Origin: Ferruginibacter sp.
GTDB taxonomy: Bacteria > Bacteroidota > Bacteroidia > Chitinophagales > Chitinophagaceae
Direction: 5' to 3'
DNA: 36,552 nt
Assembly (NCBI RefSeq): GCF_014377975.1
Contig: NZ_JACMOO010000018.1
Location: forward strand, 1 to 36,552
Within the stretch, counting starts at the first letter, position 1. Every line of letters begins with the position of its first letter. The notes beneath the pieces were generated by a model. It had not been told where the DNA came from, did no database searches, and worked only from the letters and a program-made list of their open reading frames with translations. The position numbers were made by a program, and so were the translations under genes. Positions 1 through 8,263 of the stretch are shown piece after piece.

Positions 1-317
1 GTAAAAATTTGTTTTAATTGCTCATCCCGGTCAATGTTCAACTTTAACATCTTGCTTCTCATTGCCTCCCTGTCTGGTGTGCCACCTCCATCCATCATCG
101 TTTCTCTTTCTTTTTGCAGGGTGGAGTAATAGGCTGTAAAAATACTGTCTGTTGCTGCAAGTTTATTTTTATCTAATTTAAAATCGGTCAATTTTTCATT
201 CACTGCTTTTACTCTTTCTGCTACTGTTAAGCGGGGACCACCCCGGCCTTGCTGTGCCATTGCGAAACCTACACTTAAACAGAAAGCTACTATGGATAAT
301 GCAATTTGTTTTTTCAT
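1..317 (-). CDS. Spy/CpxP-like secreted protein (3' end off the window)
   Basis: Partial gene: the ATG at 315-317 and 105 codons are present and the C-terminus lies beyond base 1. The N-terminus (MKKQIALSIVAFCLSVGFAMA-Q) is a clear signal peptide, cleaved near residue 21, so the product is periplasmic or secreted. The mature part is helical and charged (ERVKAVNEKL, then DKNKLAATDSIFTAYY, then REAMRSKMLKLNIDRDEQLKQIF), with the spacing typical of Spy/CpxP/LTXXQ-type periplasmic chaperones and stress sensors. It is the last visible gene of the minus-strand sigma/anti-sigma cluster, 68 bases after the preceding CpxP-like gene, so it may be a regulon member or an accessory sensor. The family call rests on the overall pattern, not on an intact LTPEQ motif, which is not visible in this part. 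Confidence 0.7.
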   Translation of the reverse strand, partial: MKKQIALSIVAFCLSVGFAMAQQGRGGPRLTVAERVKAVNEKLTDFKLDKNKLAATDSIFTAYYSTLQKERETMMDGGGTPDREAMRSKMLKLNIDRDEQLKQIF

Positions 318-385
318 ATAATTTAGTTTTTACTTTAACTGGTTTATTAGACGACTTTTTTTAAATAAACGGTCGGTTTCAAAAA

Positions 386-862
386 TTATTTTTTTCTGTC
401 GTCCATTCTTTTATTCAGCATTGGATAAAAGAGGGAATCAAATTTTGGTTGCTGCTCCGGGGTACAAATAGTTCTGATTTTTTTTATATTAATAAATATT
501 TCCACTTCTATTTCCTTTTGCTTACCAGCAGCCAACCCTGCTGTAATGTTGATGGATGAATCACTGAAATTACTTGCGGCCAATTGCTTAAACTGATTTT
601 CTTTTTCTTTTCCCGCATACTCAAACATGGTTTTTACTTTACTGCGATGCAGTGCATTCAAAGAATCATACTGCTGCAATTGTTGCTGACTAAATCCAAT
701 TTCTTTCTGTAAAAAAGTAGTCATCATTGCCTTTCTTTCGGCATGCATTCCCCTTCTTTCTGCAGGCCTGCCATTTATAAAAAACAATAACATAGAGATG
801 TTAGTTACCAGTAAAATACCAATGATGAGTAAAAGAATTTTATTATTTGGTTTGGTAGTCAT
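386..862 (-). CDS. Membrane-anchored Spy/CpxP-like periplasmic protein
   Basis: 158 residues. The frame stays open upstream to 928, but the ATG at 860-862 fits best: it starts 4 bases after the stop of the upstream gene and gives MTTKPNNK followed by one hydrophobic segment (about residues 9-29, ILLLIIGILLVTNISMLLFF). The rest is a soluble helical domain: a basic patch (RPAERRGMHAERK), FSQQQLQQYDSLNALH, and near the C-terminus CTPEQQPKFDSLFYPM, which resembles the LTPEQ repeat of CpxP/Spy. The layout (uncleaved N-terminal anchor plus two LTXXQ-like helices) is that of CnrX/ZraP/CpxP-type periplasmic metal or misfolding sensors. Translational coupling to the sigma and anti-sigma genes suggests a sensing role; that is inference. 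No His-rich metal site is visible. Confidence 0.7.
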   Translation of the reverse strand: MTTKPNNKILLLIIGILLVTNISMLLFFINGRPAERRGMHAERKAMMTTFLQKEIGFSQQQLQQYDSLNALHRSKVKTMFEYAGKEKENQFKQLAASNFSDSSINITAGLAAGKQKEIEVEIFINIKKIRTICTPEQQPKFDSLFYPMLNKRMDDRKK

Positions 863-866
863 AAAA

Positions 867-1205
867 TTATTGGTTTTCAATATAATCAATGGTTGCAAGG
901 TTTGTGTATTCATCCTCTTCATCTGCAATGGTTGTAAATGAGTGTTCTGCTACGGTATTAGCTGAGATGGCTTTTTTAAGTACCAATACAGAAATATTTA
1001 TCGTAACCAGCAAACAAATTCCTGCTATCGTCACGGCGGGGCGACTTATAAAAATGGCTATATTTTCCCAAATATTTTTAGCCGGGTTATTGAGCCTTGC
1101 ATTAATCCTTGTAAGCAGATATGGCGGAGGTGTTGCCTTCTGTATATTATCAATGCTGTTTAAAGTTTCCTCAATTTGCTGTTGTATTTTTTCATCACTT
1201 TTCAT
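867..1205 (-). CDS. Putative one-TM anti-sigma factor
   Basis: 112 residues. Its ATG lies inside the 3' end of the sigma-factor gene (11-base overlap, 1195-1205), a usual arrangement for sigma/anti-sigma pairs. The N-terminal ~50 residues are soluble and helical (MKSDEKIQQQIEETLNSIDNIQKATPPP and so on), followed by one membrane segment at about residues 56-77 (AVTIAGICLLVTINISVLVL), and a short acidic periplasmic tail (ADEEDEYTNLATIDYIENQ). I see no zinc-binding HxxxCxxC (ZAS) motif. The anti-sigma role is inferred from position, size and topology rather than from a recognised domain. The periplasmic tail is too short to sense much alone, so the adjacent CpxP-like proteins could supply the sensing part. 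Confidence 0.65.
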   Translation of the reverse strand: MKSDEKIQQQIEETLNSIDNIQKATPPPYLLTRINARLNNPAKNIWENIAIFISRPAVTIAGICLLVTINISVLVLKKAISANTVAEHSFTTIADEEDEYTNLATIDYIENQ

Positions 1206-1797
1206 GACTGCTTTGTTTAGCTGATTGTAAATAGTATTTTTTTAAGCTCTTTTTTAAATTATTTTTAGCACGGGCCAACAAAGATTCTACTGCATAAAAA
1301 GAGGTATTCATAATAACTGCAATTTCCTGATTATTTAATCCTTCAATTTTATTTAGCATAAAAGCAATGCGTTGATTTGCGGGTATTTGTTTTAACGCTT
1401 TAAAAAGTTCACCAGCTTTTTCTTTATTCTCCAATTGTATTCCCGGATGATTAAATTCTTCCGGGTGATATTTCGCTTCTCCTTTTTCGGTGTACAAACT
1501 TTGTATAAAGCCAAAACGCTTTTTACGTTTCTTTCTTTTCTCATGATCCAATGCCTTTGCAATAACGATGCGGTACAGCCAGGTAGAAAATTTTGCATCT
1601 CCTTTAAATGATCCAACCGATTGAAATACCTGTACAAATACATCTTGTGTGATGTCTGCGGCGTCTTCTTCATTTTGTACAATGCTTATAGCCGTGTTGT
1701 ACACCATATCCTGATAACAACCTACAACAGTGCTGAAGGCCTGCCGGTCGCCTTGTTGTAATTGTTTAATTAATGTTTTTTCAGATTGGTTCAACAC
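1195..1797 (-). CDS. ECF-type RNA polymerase sigma factor
   Basis: 200 residues, typical for a group-4 (ECF) sigma-70 factor. Region 2 covers about residues 16-95, with AFSTVVGCYQDMVYNTAI, the region 2.2/2.3 core DAADITQDVFVQVFQ and FSTWLYRIVIAKALDHEKRK. A basic linker (KRKKRKKR) follows. Region 4 is at about residues 127-182 (LKQIPANQRIAFMLNKIEGL, then NNQEIAVIMNTSFYAVESLLARAKNNLKK), which is the helix-turn-helix that reads the -35 region. The start gives MLNQSEKTLIKQLQQGDRQAF, the usual N-terminus of the family. The gene begins 31 bases after the stop of the outer-membrane protein gene and overlaps the putative anti-sigma gene, so one transcript may carry all five genes. Confidence 0.93.
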   Translation of the reverse strand: MLNQSEKTLIKQLQQGDRQAFSTVVGCYQDMVYNTAISIVQNEEDAADITQDVFVQVFQSVGSFKGDAKFSTWLYRIVIAKALDHEKRKKRKKRFGFIQSLYTEKGEAKYHPEEFNHPGIQLENKEKAGELFKALKQIPANQRIAFMLNKIEGLNNQEIAVIMNTSFYAVESLLARAKNNLKKSLKKYYLQSAKQSSHEK

Positions 1798-1828
1798 ATA
1801 CGGTTTTTAAAATCCAATCTAAAAATAG

Positions 1829-4678
1829 TTAAAAGGATGGATTTCTTCCACGCATACCAGGTGCGCTCATTCCGTCTCTTTCCCTCAAATCGCCATTGCT
1901 ACTTTTTGCTGCTACACCAAAATTTCGCAGGCTATAAGTAAACGTGAGCATAAAATACTGTTGCAATACCTGGCTTTGCGCATCTTCAATATAGGCGCCG
2001 GTTACGGTTCTTACAATACTCTGGTTTTGTTTCAACAAATCGAAAACAGATAATTTTAATTCACCGGCCTGTTTTTTAAGGAATTTTTTTCCAATTGCTG
2101 CATTCCATAACCAAAAGTGCTGATTTAATCCTGCGCTTAAACCGGTGTAAGACTGTCCGGTAATATCATTTTTTATAAACCAGCCTTTTTTATCCAATAA
2201 ATTTAATTGCAATCCTGCAGTTTGATTAACATAATTATTAGTGGAACTGGTGAAAGATAGTATGCTTGCATTATTAAAACTGGCATTGTACGAAATATTA
2301 AAATCTACATATTCACTGATATTACTTGCTAAAACAAGACCAGTATTATAAACGTAATTATTGGTAATTGTTGAGTGGTAATTGATAAGCCCCGGAAGTC
2401 TTGCATAAGTAAATCCTGCATTTAAATTGATGACAGTTTTTAATGGCTTAACGGGCATGCTGTAGGTTAAAAATGTACGCAGGCTTTTGTACCCATTCAG
2501 GTTTACCGGCTTGATAAGTTGCGATCCTTTGCGCAGCTTTATTCCCTGCTGTATAACGGTATCCTGCTGGGCAATATAGATAGCGTTGGAAATGTAATCG
2601 CCTGCAGTTTGTAAAAAAACGTTGGCAAATAAACTGCGGCTTGTTTTTGAATTAATAAAAGTATATCTCGCGGAAAGAAGATGCGTATACGATTGCTTTA
2701 AATCAGGATTGCCAGCACTAACCCTTAAAGGATTGGAAAGATTTACCACATCCTGCAACTGATTTACAGAAGGGAAATTGGTAGAAGCCCTGTAAAACAA
2801 TCGGATATTGCTGCTCGCCGAAAACTTTTTACGCCACATGGCATTAGGTAAAATATTTGAAAAGAACTGATTAACCGATGACACGATTGGAAAAACCCGC
2901 TGGCTTTCTAATTGGGCGTTTTGAAAATTTGCACCAAAAGACAACTGCTCATCTTTGCTCTTCGATAACCGGTAATTAATGCCTGCATTATTGGTGGTAA
3001 TGGTATTATAAAACCTGTTGGAAAGAGAGGAATCGAAGTTGGAATATTTTTGTCCGTCAAAAGAAAATGTTTGCTGATCAGCATTATTTTTTTGTACCGA
3101 TGGTGTATAATCAATTTTCAACTGTCCATTTTTACCGATAGGTTCTGTATAAGCAATATTGCCGCCAATGGTATGTCCGTTGGTATTAGTTTCATACAAC
3201 TGCTGCTGTAGCGAATCAGTTATAAAACCATTGTTATAAAACTGGTATCGGGCATCAGTTATACTATTGCCATCATTTTTTGCATAGTTCATATTTAAAC
3301 CAAATGAAAGTGTGCGGCCTTTTTTTGCAAAAGAGTGACGAAACATGATATTGTTGCGGATATTATAACCCTGCCTGGTTGCATTATTTTTGTTGATGGA
3401 ACTATTTAATGAATCATTGGCTCCATAAAAATTCTGTAAATTAGTAACTGCGCCTGAACTATAATTTTGAAAATTGATATTGGGTATAATAAAAAGGGAA
3501 TTGGACGAATCAATTTTATATTCCAGCCGCATATTAATACGATGATTATTGTTATTGGTTATGGCATGGGTATTTTGTGTGCTGAAAAGATTTTTTGGAT
3601 TCGAAAATGTTTCCGTATTTACAATGGACTCATTTGTGTTATGGCTGTTGTTAAAAAAGTAGCTGCCGGTAATGGTTAATTTTTTAGCCAATATATTACT
3701 GTAGTTTATACCAAAGGCATTTGTTTTGCTGATACCGGGTGACTGACCTACTGAAAAATTATCTGTGTTGCCACCACGTCCGCCACTACGCCCGCCACCG
3801 CTGGTTGTAACCCCCAGCAAATCCTGCGAACCAAAATTCTGCTGATTGATGTTATTAAAATTACCTACAACAGAGATACGCCGGTTGTCATTAAAAAAAC
3901 TCATATTGCCGCCTGCTGCATAGCGGTCATCTGTTCCATAGCCACCATATAGCCGGCCAAACTGCCCGTTTTTAATACCCGATTTTGTAACTACATTAAT
4001 AGCCTTTACACTGTTGCCATCATCAAAACCGGTAAGCTGCGCCTGGTCGCTCAGCCTGTCAAAAACCTGTATCTTATCCACTACCTCAGAAGGTAAATTT
4101 TTTAAAGCGGCTGAAGCATCATCACCAAAAAAATCTTTGCCGTCAATGGTAACTTTCTTTACCTGTTCTCCATGTGCTGTAACGGTACCATCTTTATCTA
4201 CCGTAATTCCTGGCATTTTTTTAATAAGATCTTCCGTTGTTGCATCCGGGTTTACTTTGTACTGGCTGGCGCTGTACTGTGTTGTATCGCCTTTTTGGGC
4301 TACGGGCGGTGCTGTCGAAATAATGGTTACAACTGAAAGGTCTTTTCTTTGTTTGGTAAAAAGTAAAACCCCCAAATTTTTTAAGCTGCCGGTGACTTTT
4401 ACTGGTCTTATTAATTGTTGATAACCTATTGAACTTACTTCAATCAAAAAACTATTATTTGCCAATCCACTTATTTCAAAATTTCCTGCTGCATCAGTAA
4501 GGGTACTTTTTATTTCTTTTTTTGTAGAATCCTTTGCTAAATAAATAATTACGGATGCACTTCTGACAGGTGCTCTATTTGCGGCATCCAGCAGTAAACC
4601 TTTTATTACTCCACTTTGAGCAAAAGTGCCGGTGGTACAAGAAATCAGGAAAAGTAAAAGGGTTGAAATTTTTGGCAT
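1829..4678 (-). CDS. Outer-membrane beta-barrel protein with CarboxypepD_reg-like domain (TonB-receptor-like)
   Basis: 949 residues. A signal peptide (about 1-20, ending TGTFA-Q) is followed by a carboxypeptidase-regulatory-like beta-sandwich at about 22-105 (VIKGLLLDAANRAPVRSASV and the DAAGNFEISGL stretch). A plug-like domain follows at about 125-235 (ATTEDLIKKMPGITVDKDGT, then KKVTIDGKDFFGDDASAALK, LPSEVVDKIQVFDRLSDQAQ). The remainder is a long barrel rich in Asn, Tyr and alternating aromatics, ending in F. This is the Bacteroidota 'outer membrane beta-barrel' family related to TonB-dependent receptors, often of unknown substrate. A Gly/Arg-rich insert (TTSGGGRSGGRGG) sits after the plug. 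There is no N-terminal STN signalling domain, so direct FecA-type signalling to the downstream sigma factor is not indicated. Confidence 0.88.
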   Translation of the reverse strand: MPKISTLLLFLISCTTGTFAQSGVIKGLLLDAANRAPVRSASVIIYLAKDSTKKEIKSTLTDAAGNFEISGLANNSFLIEVSSIGYQQLIRPVKVTGSLKNLGVLLFTKQRKDLSVVTIISTAPPVAQKGDTTQYSASQYKVNPDATTEDLIKKMPGITVDKDGTVTAHGEQVKKVTIDGKDFFGDDASAALKNLPSEVVDKIQVFDRLSDQAQLTGFDDGNSVKAINVVTKSGIKNGQFGRLYGGYGTDDRYAAGGNMSFFNDNRRISVVGNFNNINQQNFGSQDLLGVTTSGGGRSGGRGGNTDNFSVGQSPGISKTNAFGINYSNILAKKLTITGSYFFNNSHNTNESIVNTETFSNPKNLFSTQNTHAITNNNNHRINMRLEYKIDSSNSLFIIPNINFQNYSSGAVTNLQNFYGANDSLNSSINKNNATRQGYNIRNNIMFRHSFAKKGRTLSFGLNMNYAKNDGNSITDARYQFYNNGFITDSLQQQLYETNTNGHTIGGNIAYTEPIGKNGQLKIDYTPSVQKNNADQQTFSFDGQKYSNFDSSLSNRFYNTITTNNAGINYRLSKSKDEQLSFGANFQNAQLESQRVFPIVSSVNQFFSNILPNAMWRKKFSASSNIRLFYRASTNFPSVNQLQDVVNLSNPLRVSAGNPDLKQSYTHLLSARYTFINSKTSRSLFANVFLQTAGDYISNAIYIAQQDTVIQQGIKLRKGSQLIKPVNLNGYKSLRTFLTYSMPVKPLKTVINLNAGFTYARLPGLINYHSTITNNYVYNTGLVLASNISEYVDFNISYNASFNNASILSFTSSTNNYVNQTAGLQLNLLDKKGWFIKNDITGQSYTGLSAGLNQHFWLWNAAIGKKFLKKQAGELKLSVFDLLKQNQSIVRTVTGAYIEDAQSQVLQQYFMLTFTYSLRNFGVAAKSSNGDLRERDGMSAPGMRGRNPSF

Positions 4679-5095
4679 GGACTACTGTTTTTTTTATTAC
4701 TAAATATTACATTGTTTATGCAAAACAAAATAGAAAAACGGATGACGCTGAACGGACTGCTTAAAACGGATTTGCTTTATCACTTTGCGAAAACTCATCA
4801 GGACTATCAATCTATGTAAATAAATATCCATGTCATCAATTAAAATAGTGTTGTCCCCACCAAAAACCCCGTTGGTTTGGCGTGCTTCCGTCATATCCTT
4901 CGTATTTGGTATAATCAATTAGTACATAAGACGACAACACTAAAAAAAACAGGCGAAGTTTTTAACTTTTCTTTATTTAGAATTAAATATTTAAGTCGCA
5001 GACGCTTTTCCCGTTACTGTTACAGCTTGCTTTGTTTTTTTTTTCCTAATAAAAAAAGCATCAAAGCTGCAATTAAAAGGGCTTAAAAATAAATT
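4679..5095. other. Intergenic stretch before DUF5606 region, no firm gene
   Basis: About 420 bases between the divergent outer-membrane protein gene and the small ORF at 5096. It holds A/T runs and a long imperfect hairpin at 5029-5067 (GCTTTG ... CAAAGC arms enclosing a T10 and an A7 run). On the minus strand a reading frame without ATG at 4836-4961 ends in YEGYDGSTPNQRGFWWGQ plus HYFN and a stop, which looks more protein-like than its surroundings and might be a decayed 3' gene end. No TAnnTTTG box is convincing for the outer-membrane protein gene. Confidence 0.4.
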
Positions 5096-5269
5096 ATGGT
5101 ACTAAAATCAGGGAACCTGGCGGATGTAATTCAATGGTTCGTGGACGATGCTGCGTCAGATAATCTTGGTTTTTTATTCCCCTTGATTTATTTTTTATTA
5201 TTGAGATCATTTAAACGACCCGCCGGGTATAAAAAATATCTAACCTTTTCTTTGTTAATTAGTCATTGA
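5096..5269 (+). CDS. Possible small membrane protein (57 aa), unrecognised
   Basis: An ATG-started frame of 57 codons in an otherwise empty gap. The product begins MVLKSGNLADVIQWFVDDAA, then has a short hydrophobic stretch (LGFLFPLIYFLLL, about residues 24-36) followed by a basic segment (RSFKRPAGYKKYL) and LLISH. The hydrophobic-then-basic pattern would fit a one-pass inner-membrane peptide. I do not recognise a family, there is no ribosome-binding motif (not expected here), and the frame could be accidental or a truncated gene. It lies upstream of DUF5606 on the same strand, 140 bases before that start. Confidence 0.28.
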   Translation: MVLKSGNLADVIQWFVDDAASDNLGFLFPLIYFLLLRSFKRPAGYKKYLTFSLLISH

Positions 5270-5380
5270 GCTGTAAAACGAAAAATATGTATGAATCCTT
5301 CAACGGGTTGTTATTTGGAGCCGGTTAAAACTTTACAGTTTTTTTTTAATTTAAGAGGCTGGCAAATCCCTGCAGAAGTT

Positions 5381-5388
5381 TATCTTTG
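5381..5388 (+). promoter_or_regulatory. Bacteroidota -7 promoter box for the DUF5606 gene
   Basis: TATCTTTG matches the TAnnTTTG -7 element exactly and ends 21 bases before the ATG at 5410, giving a short leader. No clear TTG -33 element is seen about 20 bases upstream. The box overlaps the alternative TTG start at 5386, which argues for the ATG as the true start. Confidence 0.6.
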
Positions 5389-5409
5389 ACACCTAAAAAA
5401 ATACAGTTT

Positions 5410-5922
5410 ATGGATTATAACAGACTCGTTTCAGTAACCGGCTTAGGCGGTTTGTATGAATTATTATCTTCAAAAGCAGATGGTGGCGTAGTGAAATCAT
5501 TAGAAGATAAAAGCACCAAATTTGTAAGTACCCGTTTACATAATTTTTCGCACCTTGAAAGCATTGAAGTTTTTACGGTAAAAGACAATGTAAACCTGGT
5601 AGAAGTTTTTACCGCCATGCAGATCAGCACAGAACAATTGCCAGATGCCAAAGCCGATAATAAAGCCATTAAAGCTTATTTTGAAAAGGTATATCCCGAA
5701 ATTGATTTTGAAAGGGTTTACAACAGCGATATGAAAAAAATGATCCGTTGGTTTAGTTTATTAAAAGCCAATGAGGTGGAAATTAAACTATCAGAAAATG
5801 CGGAGGCTGATGCAACAACTCATGAAGTAGCTACTCCAAAGGCAAAATCAAACGAAACCAAACAGGTGAATGTAAAAGCAGCGCCGCCAAAAAAAATAAA
5901 CTCTCCGAGAAAGATGGCTTAA
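5410..5922 (+). CDS. DUF5606 domain protein
   Basis: 170 residues from the ATG at 5410; a TTG 24 bases upstream is in frame but lies inside the promoter box. The N-terminal ~70 residues (MDYNRLVSVTGLGGLYELLS, then GGVVKSLEDKSTKFVSTRLH, LESIEVFTVKDNVNLVEVF) match the DUF5606 pattern known from Bacteroidota, in which a conserved 'G.pGLY' turn and 'sLee.k' strand recur. The middle (about 75-130) is helical and acidic or aromatic (YFEKVYPEIDFERVYNSDMK). The C-terminal 40 residues are a disordered Lys/Ala/Pro tail (TPKAKSNETKQ, then AAPPKKINSPRKMA), which might touch nucleic acid or membrane. No function is established for the family. The protein has no signal peptide and is probably cytoplasmic. 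Confidence 0.82.
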   Translation: MDYNRLVSVTGLGGLYELLSSKADGGVVKSLEDKSTKFVSTRLHNFSHLESIEVFTVKDNVNLVEVFTAMQISTEQLPDAKADNKAIKAYFEKVYPEIDFERVYNSDMKKMIRWFSLLKANEVEIKLSENAEADATTHEVATPKAKSNETKQVNVKAAPPKKINSPRKMA

Positions 5923-5988
5923 TGCCCCATGAGTAGTATAAACTTCTCAACTAATTATTGTTACAGGCTCGTTTTCTAAAGCCAATAT

Positions 5989-6017
5989 ACTACCGTAGTT
6001 TTAATATCTACGGTAGT
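5989..6017. promoter_or_regulatory. Perfect 10-bp inverted repeat (hairpin or operator)
   Basis: Arms ACTACCGTAG (5989-5998) and CTACGGTAGT (6008-6017) are perfect complements around a 9-base AT loop. It lies 67 bases after the DUF5606 stop and 26 bases before the peptidase ATG. There is no T-run on either side, so it is not a classic terminator. It could be a terminator of another kind, an mRNA structure near the peptidase start, or a dimeric repressor site. Confidence 0.6.
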
Positions 6018-6043
6018 GTTATTAAACCGGTTAACCAATTTTT

Positions 6044-7762
6044 ATGTACACAGCAGCTATTGAAAAAACACCCCGTCGTTTAGTACCGGCCAATTTTATG
6101 TTAACTGACTGGAAAAGTCTTGAACCTTTTTTTAAAGAGTTACTGGATAGAAATATTGATACTTCCGAAGCATTGGAACAATGGATGAAAGACCAGAGCG
6201 AACTGGAAGCGGTAGTGAGTGAAGATGCCTGCTGGCGCCAGATAAAAATGACCTGCGATACAGAGAATACGGAATTGGAAAATGCATTTAATTTTTACTG
6301 CTTACAAATTCAGCCCAATATAGAGCCTTATACAGATGCACTGAATAAAAAACTAACCAATCACCCGCTGGCAGCAAGCCTGGATAAAAAAAAGTATTTT
6401 ACTTATCTGCGCAACATCCGAAAAGGTATGGAATTATTCAGGGAAGAAAATATTCCGATACAGGCAGAACTGTCAGTATTAAAACAACAGTACGGCGTTA
6501 TTTCGGGAAAAATGACTGTAACAATGAAAGGGCAGGAATATACACTACAGCAGGCTTCAAAATTTCTGCAAAGCCACGACAGGTCTGCAAGAGAAGAAGC
6601 GTATAGGAAAATTCAGGAAAGAAGGCTGCAGGATAAAAATGCGCTGAATGAGTTGTATAATCAACTGATACAAAAACGTACACAGGAAGCCATTAATGCA
6701 GGATTTGCCAATTTTCGTGATTACCGTTTTAAAGAGTTGGGAAGATTTGATTATACCAAAGAAGATTGTTTTGCATTTCATGAAGCAGTAAAACTGCATG
6801 TACTTCCCCTGGTAAATATTATTTATGAGAAGAAAAAAAAGAAGCTGGGCCTTGAAAGTTTACGTCCCTGGGATATTGATGCAGAGCCTGAAGGCACCGA
6901 ACCACTGCGACCCTTTACTGGCAGCGAAGAGCTGATTAATAAAACAATTGCCTGTTTTACAGCACTTCGTCCGTTTTTTGGCGATTGCCTTAAAAAAATG
7001 CAGGCGTTAAAACATCTTGATCTGGAAAGCAGGACAGGCAAAGCTCCTGGCGGATACAACTGTCCCCTGGCGGAAAGCGGGGCGCCATTTATATTTATGA
7101 ATGCCACGGGCCAGATGAATGATGTAACTACGATGGTGCATGAAGGTGGCCATGCAGTTCATTCTTTTTTAGCACATCCACTAACATTATCCGGGTTTAA
7201 AGAATATCCGATGGAAATTGCCGAAGTTGCCAGTATGGCAATGGAATTGTTCAGTATGGATCATTGGGAAGTATTTTTCAGTAATCCTGAAGAACTAACA
7301 AGGGCTAAAGAACATCAACTGGAAAGAGTTATTACTATTTTTCCGTGGATTGCCATCATTGATAAATTTCAACATTGGATATATGAAAACCCACAGCATG
7401 ACCAAGAACAAAGAACCTTTCAATGGAATGAAATAATAAATGAATTTCAGGATAAAGTGATTGATTACAGTGGACTGGAAGAATACCGCAGCAATGGATG
7501 GCAACGCCAGTTGCATTTATTTGAAGTGCCTTTTTATTATATTGAATATGGCATTGCGCAATTAGGGGCCATCGGTTTGTGGAGGCAGTTTAAAAATAAT
7601 AGTGAAAAAGCATTGGATAATTATTGTACGGCATTAAGCCTGGGTGCTACTAAAACTTTACCCGATCTATATTCAGCGGCCGGATTAAAATTTGATTTTT
7701 CGCCGGAGCAAATAAAAGTGCTGATGGAATTTGTAAAGGAAGAGATGAACTGGTTAAATTAA
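6044..7762 (+). CDS. M3 family oligoendopeptidase (PepF-like)
   Basis: 572 residues, the usual size for PepF/M3B oligoendopeptidases, which are cytosolic zinc metallopeptidases that cut short peptides. The catalytic motif is H366-E-G-G-H370 (in MVHEGGHAVHSF), and the likely third zinc ligand is E394 in MEIAEVASMAMELF, 24 residues on as in the family. The helical N-terminal half (about 1-340) forms the cap, and the C-terminal half carries the active site and ends LMEFVKEEMNWLN. There is no signal peptide. The ATG at 6044 gives MYTAAIEKTPRRLVPANF and is preceded by the inverted repeat at 5989-6017. The stop is only 18 bases from the end of the convergent Fur-family gene. Confidence 0.93.
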   Translation: MYTAAIEKTPRRLVPANFMLTDWKSLEPFFKELLDRNIDTSEALEQWMKDQSELEAVVSEDACWRQIKMTCDTENTELENAFNFYCLQIQPNIEPYTDALNKKLTNHPLAASLDKKKYFTYLRNIRKGMELFREENIPIQAELSVLKQQYGVISGKMTVTMKGQEYTLQQASKFLQSHDRSAREEAYRKIQERRLQDKNALNELYNQLIQKRTQEAINAGFANFRDYRFKELGRFDYTKEDCFAFHEAVKLHVLPLVNIIYEKKKKKLGLESLRPWDIDAEPEGTEPLRPFTGSEELINKTIACFTALRPFFGDCLKKMQALKHLDLESRTGKAPGGYNCPLAESGAPFIFMNATGQMNDVTTMVHEGGHAVHSFLAHPLTLSGFKEYPMEIAEVASMAMELFSMDHWEVFFSNPEELTRAKEHQLERVITIFPWIAIIDKFQHWIYENPQHDQEQRTFQWNEIINEFQDKVIDYSGLEEYRSNGWQRQLHLFEVPFYYIEYGIAQLGAIGLWRQFKNNSEKALDNYCTALSLGATKTLPDLYSAAGLKFDFSPEQIKVLMEFVKEEMNWLN

Positions 7763-7780
7763 TAACTGTATTATTTTTAC

Positions 7781-8194
7781 TTAGTGGCATTCATTGCAAA
7801 TGCCATTTATTACCATGGCTGCATGATTTGGCTTAAACCCCTTTGGTAGTTTTATCAACGGAACGGTTACTTCTTCAAGGCAAATAGTTTTGCTACAATC
7901 ATCACAAACAAAATGTACATGGTCGTCATGATGATGACCTGCTTCACAATTGTCTTTACACAAAGCATATAAGACAGAATTATCTATTGTTGGTATGATA
8001 TGTATGATTCCCTTATCAACAAACGTTTGCAGCGTACGATACACCGTAACCCGGTCAAAAATTTCACCCGTGCTTTTTTCAATATCGGCGTGGGCCAATG
8101 CCCCGTTACTGTGTAAAAAAAGTTCCAGTATTTTTTTACGTCCATCGGTTACGCTTAGTCGATTTTTTTTCAAAATATTGTGTAGCGTTTCCAT
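7781..8194 (-). CDS. Fur-family metalloregulator (Fur/Zur/PerR type)
   Basis: 137 residues. The N-terminal winged helix (about 1-75) contains RLSVTDGRKKILELFLHS and the recognition helix IFDRVTVYRTLQTFVDKGII. The C-terminal dimerisation and metal-binding part has a His-rich loop (HHHDDHVH, residues 87-94), C97-D-D-C100 and a terminal C133-N-E-C136-H. The two CxxC pairs are the structural zinc site of the family, and the histidines supply the regulatory site. Sequence alone does not decide between Fur, Zur and PerR. It lies 69 bases downstream of the SCO gene on the same strand, and the SCO/MerC promoter region carries TTGCAA inverted-repeat motifs that could be its operator (inference). Zur-like control would suit the neighbouring MerC-type membrane protein. 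Confidence 0.92.
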   Translation of the reverse strand: METLHNILKKNRLSVTDGRKKILELFLHSNGALAHADIEKSTGEIFDRVTVYRTLQTFVDKGIIHIIPTIDNSVLYALCKDNCEAGHHHDDHVHFVCDDCSKTICLEEVTVPLIKLPKGFKPNHAAMVINGICNECH

Positions 8195-8263
8195 CGTAAT
8201 TTTTTAAATAATAAAAAGCCTTCCGTTTCTTTACACTGCTTCGCTATATAAAATTATCATTCA

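Noticed and set aside
4014..4421. 135-codon plus-strand frame inside the outer-membrane protein gene
   Set aside because: It overlaps the conserved plug domain on the other strand and has no recognisable motif.
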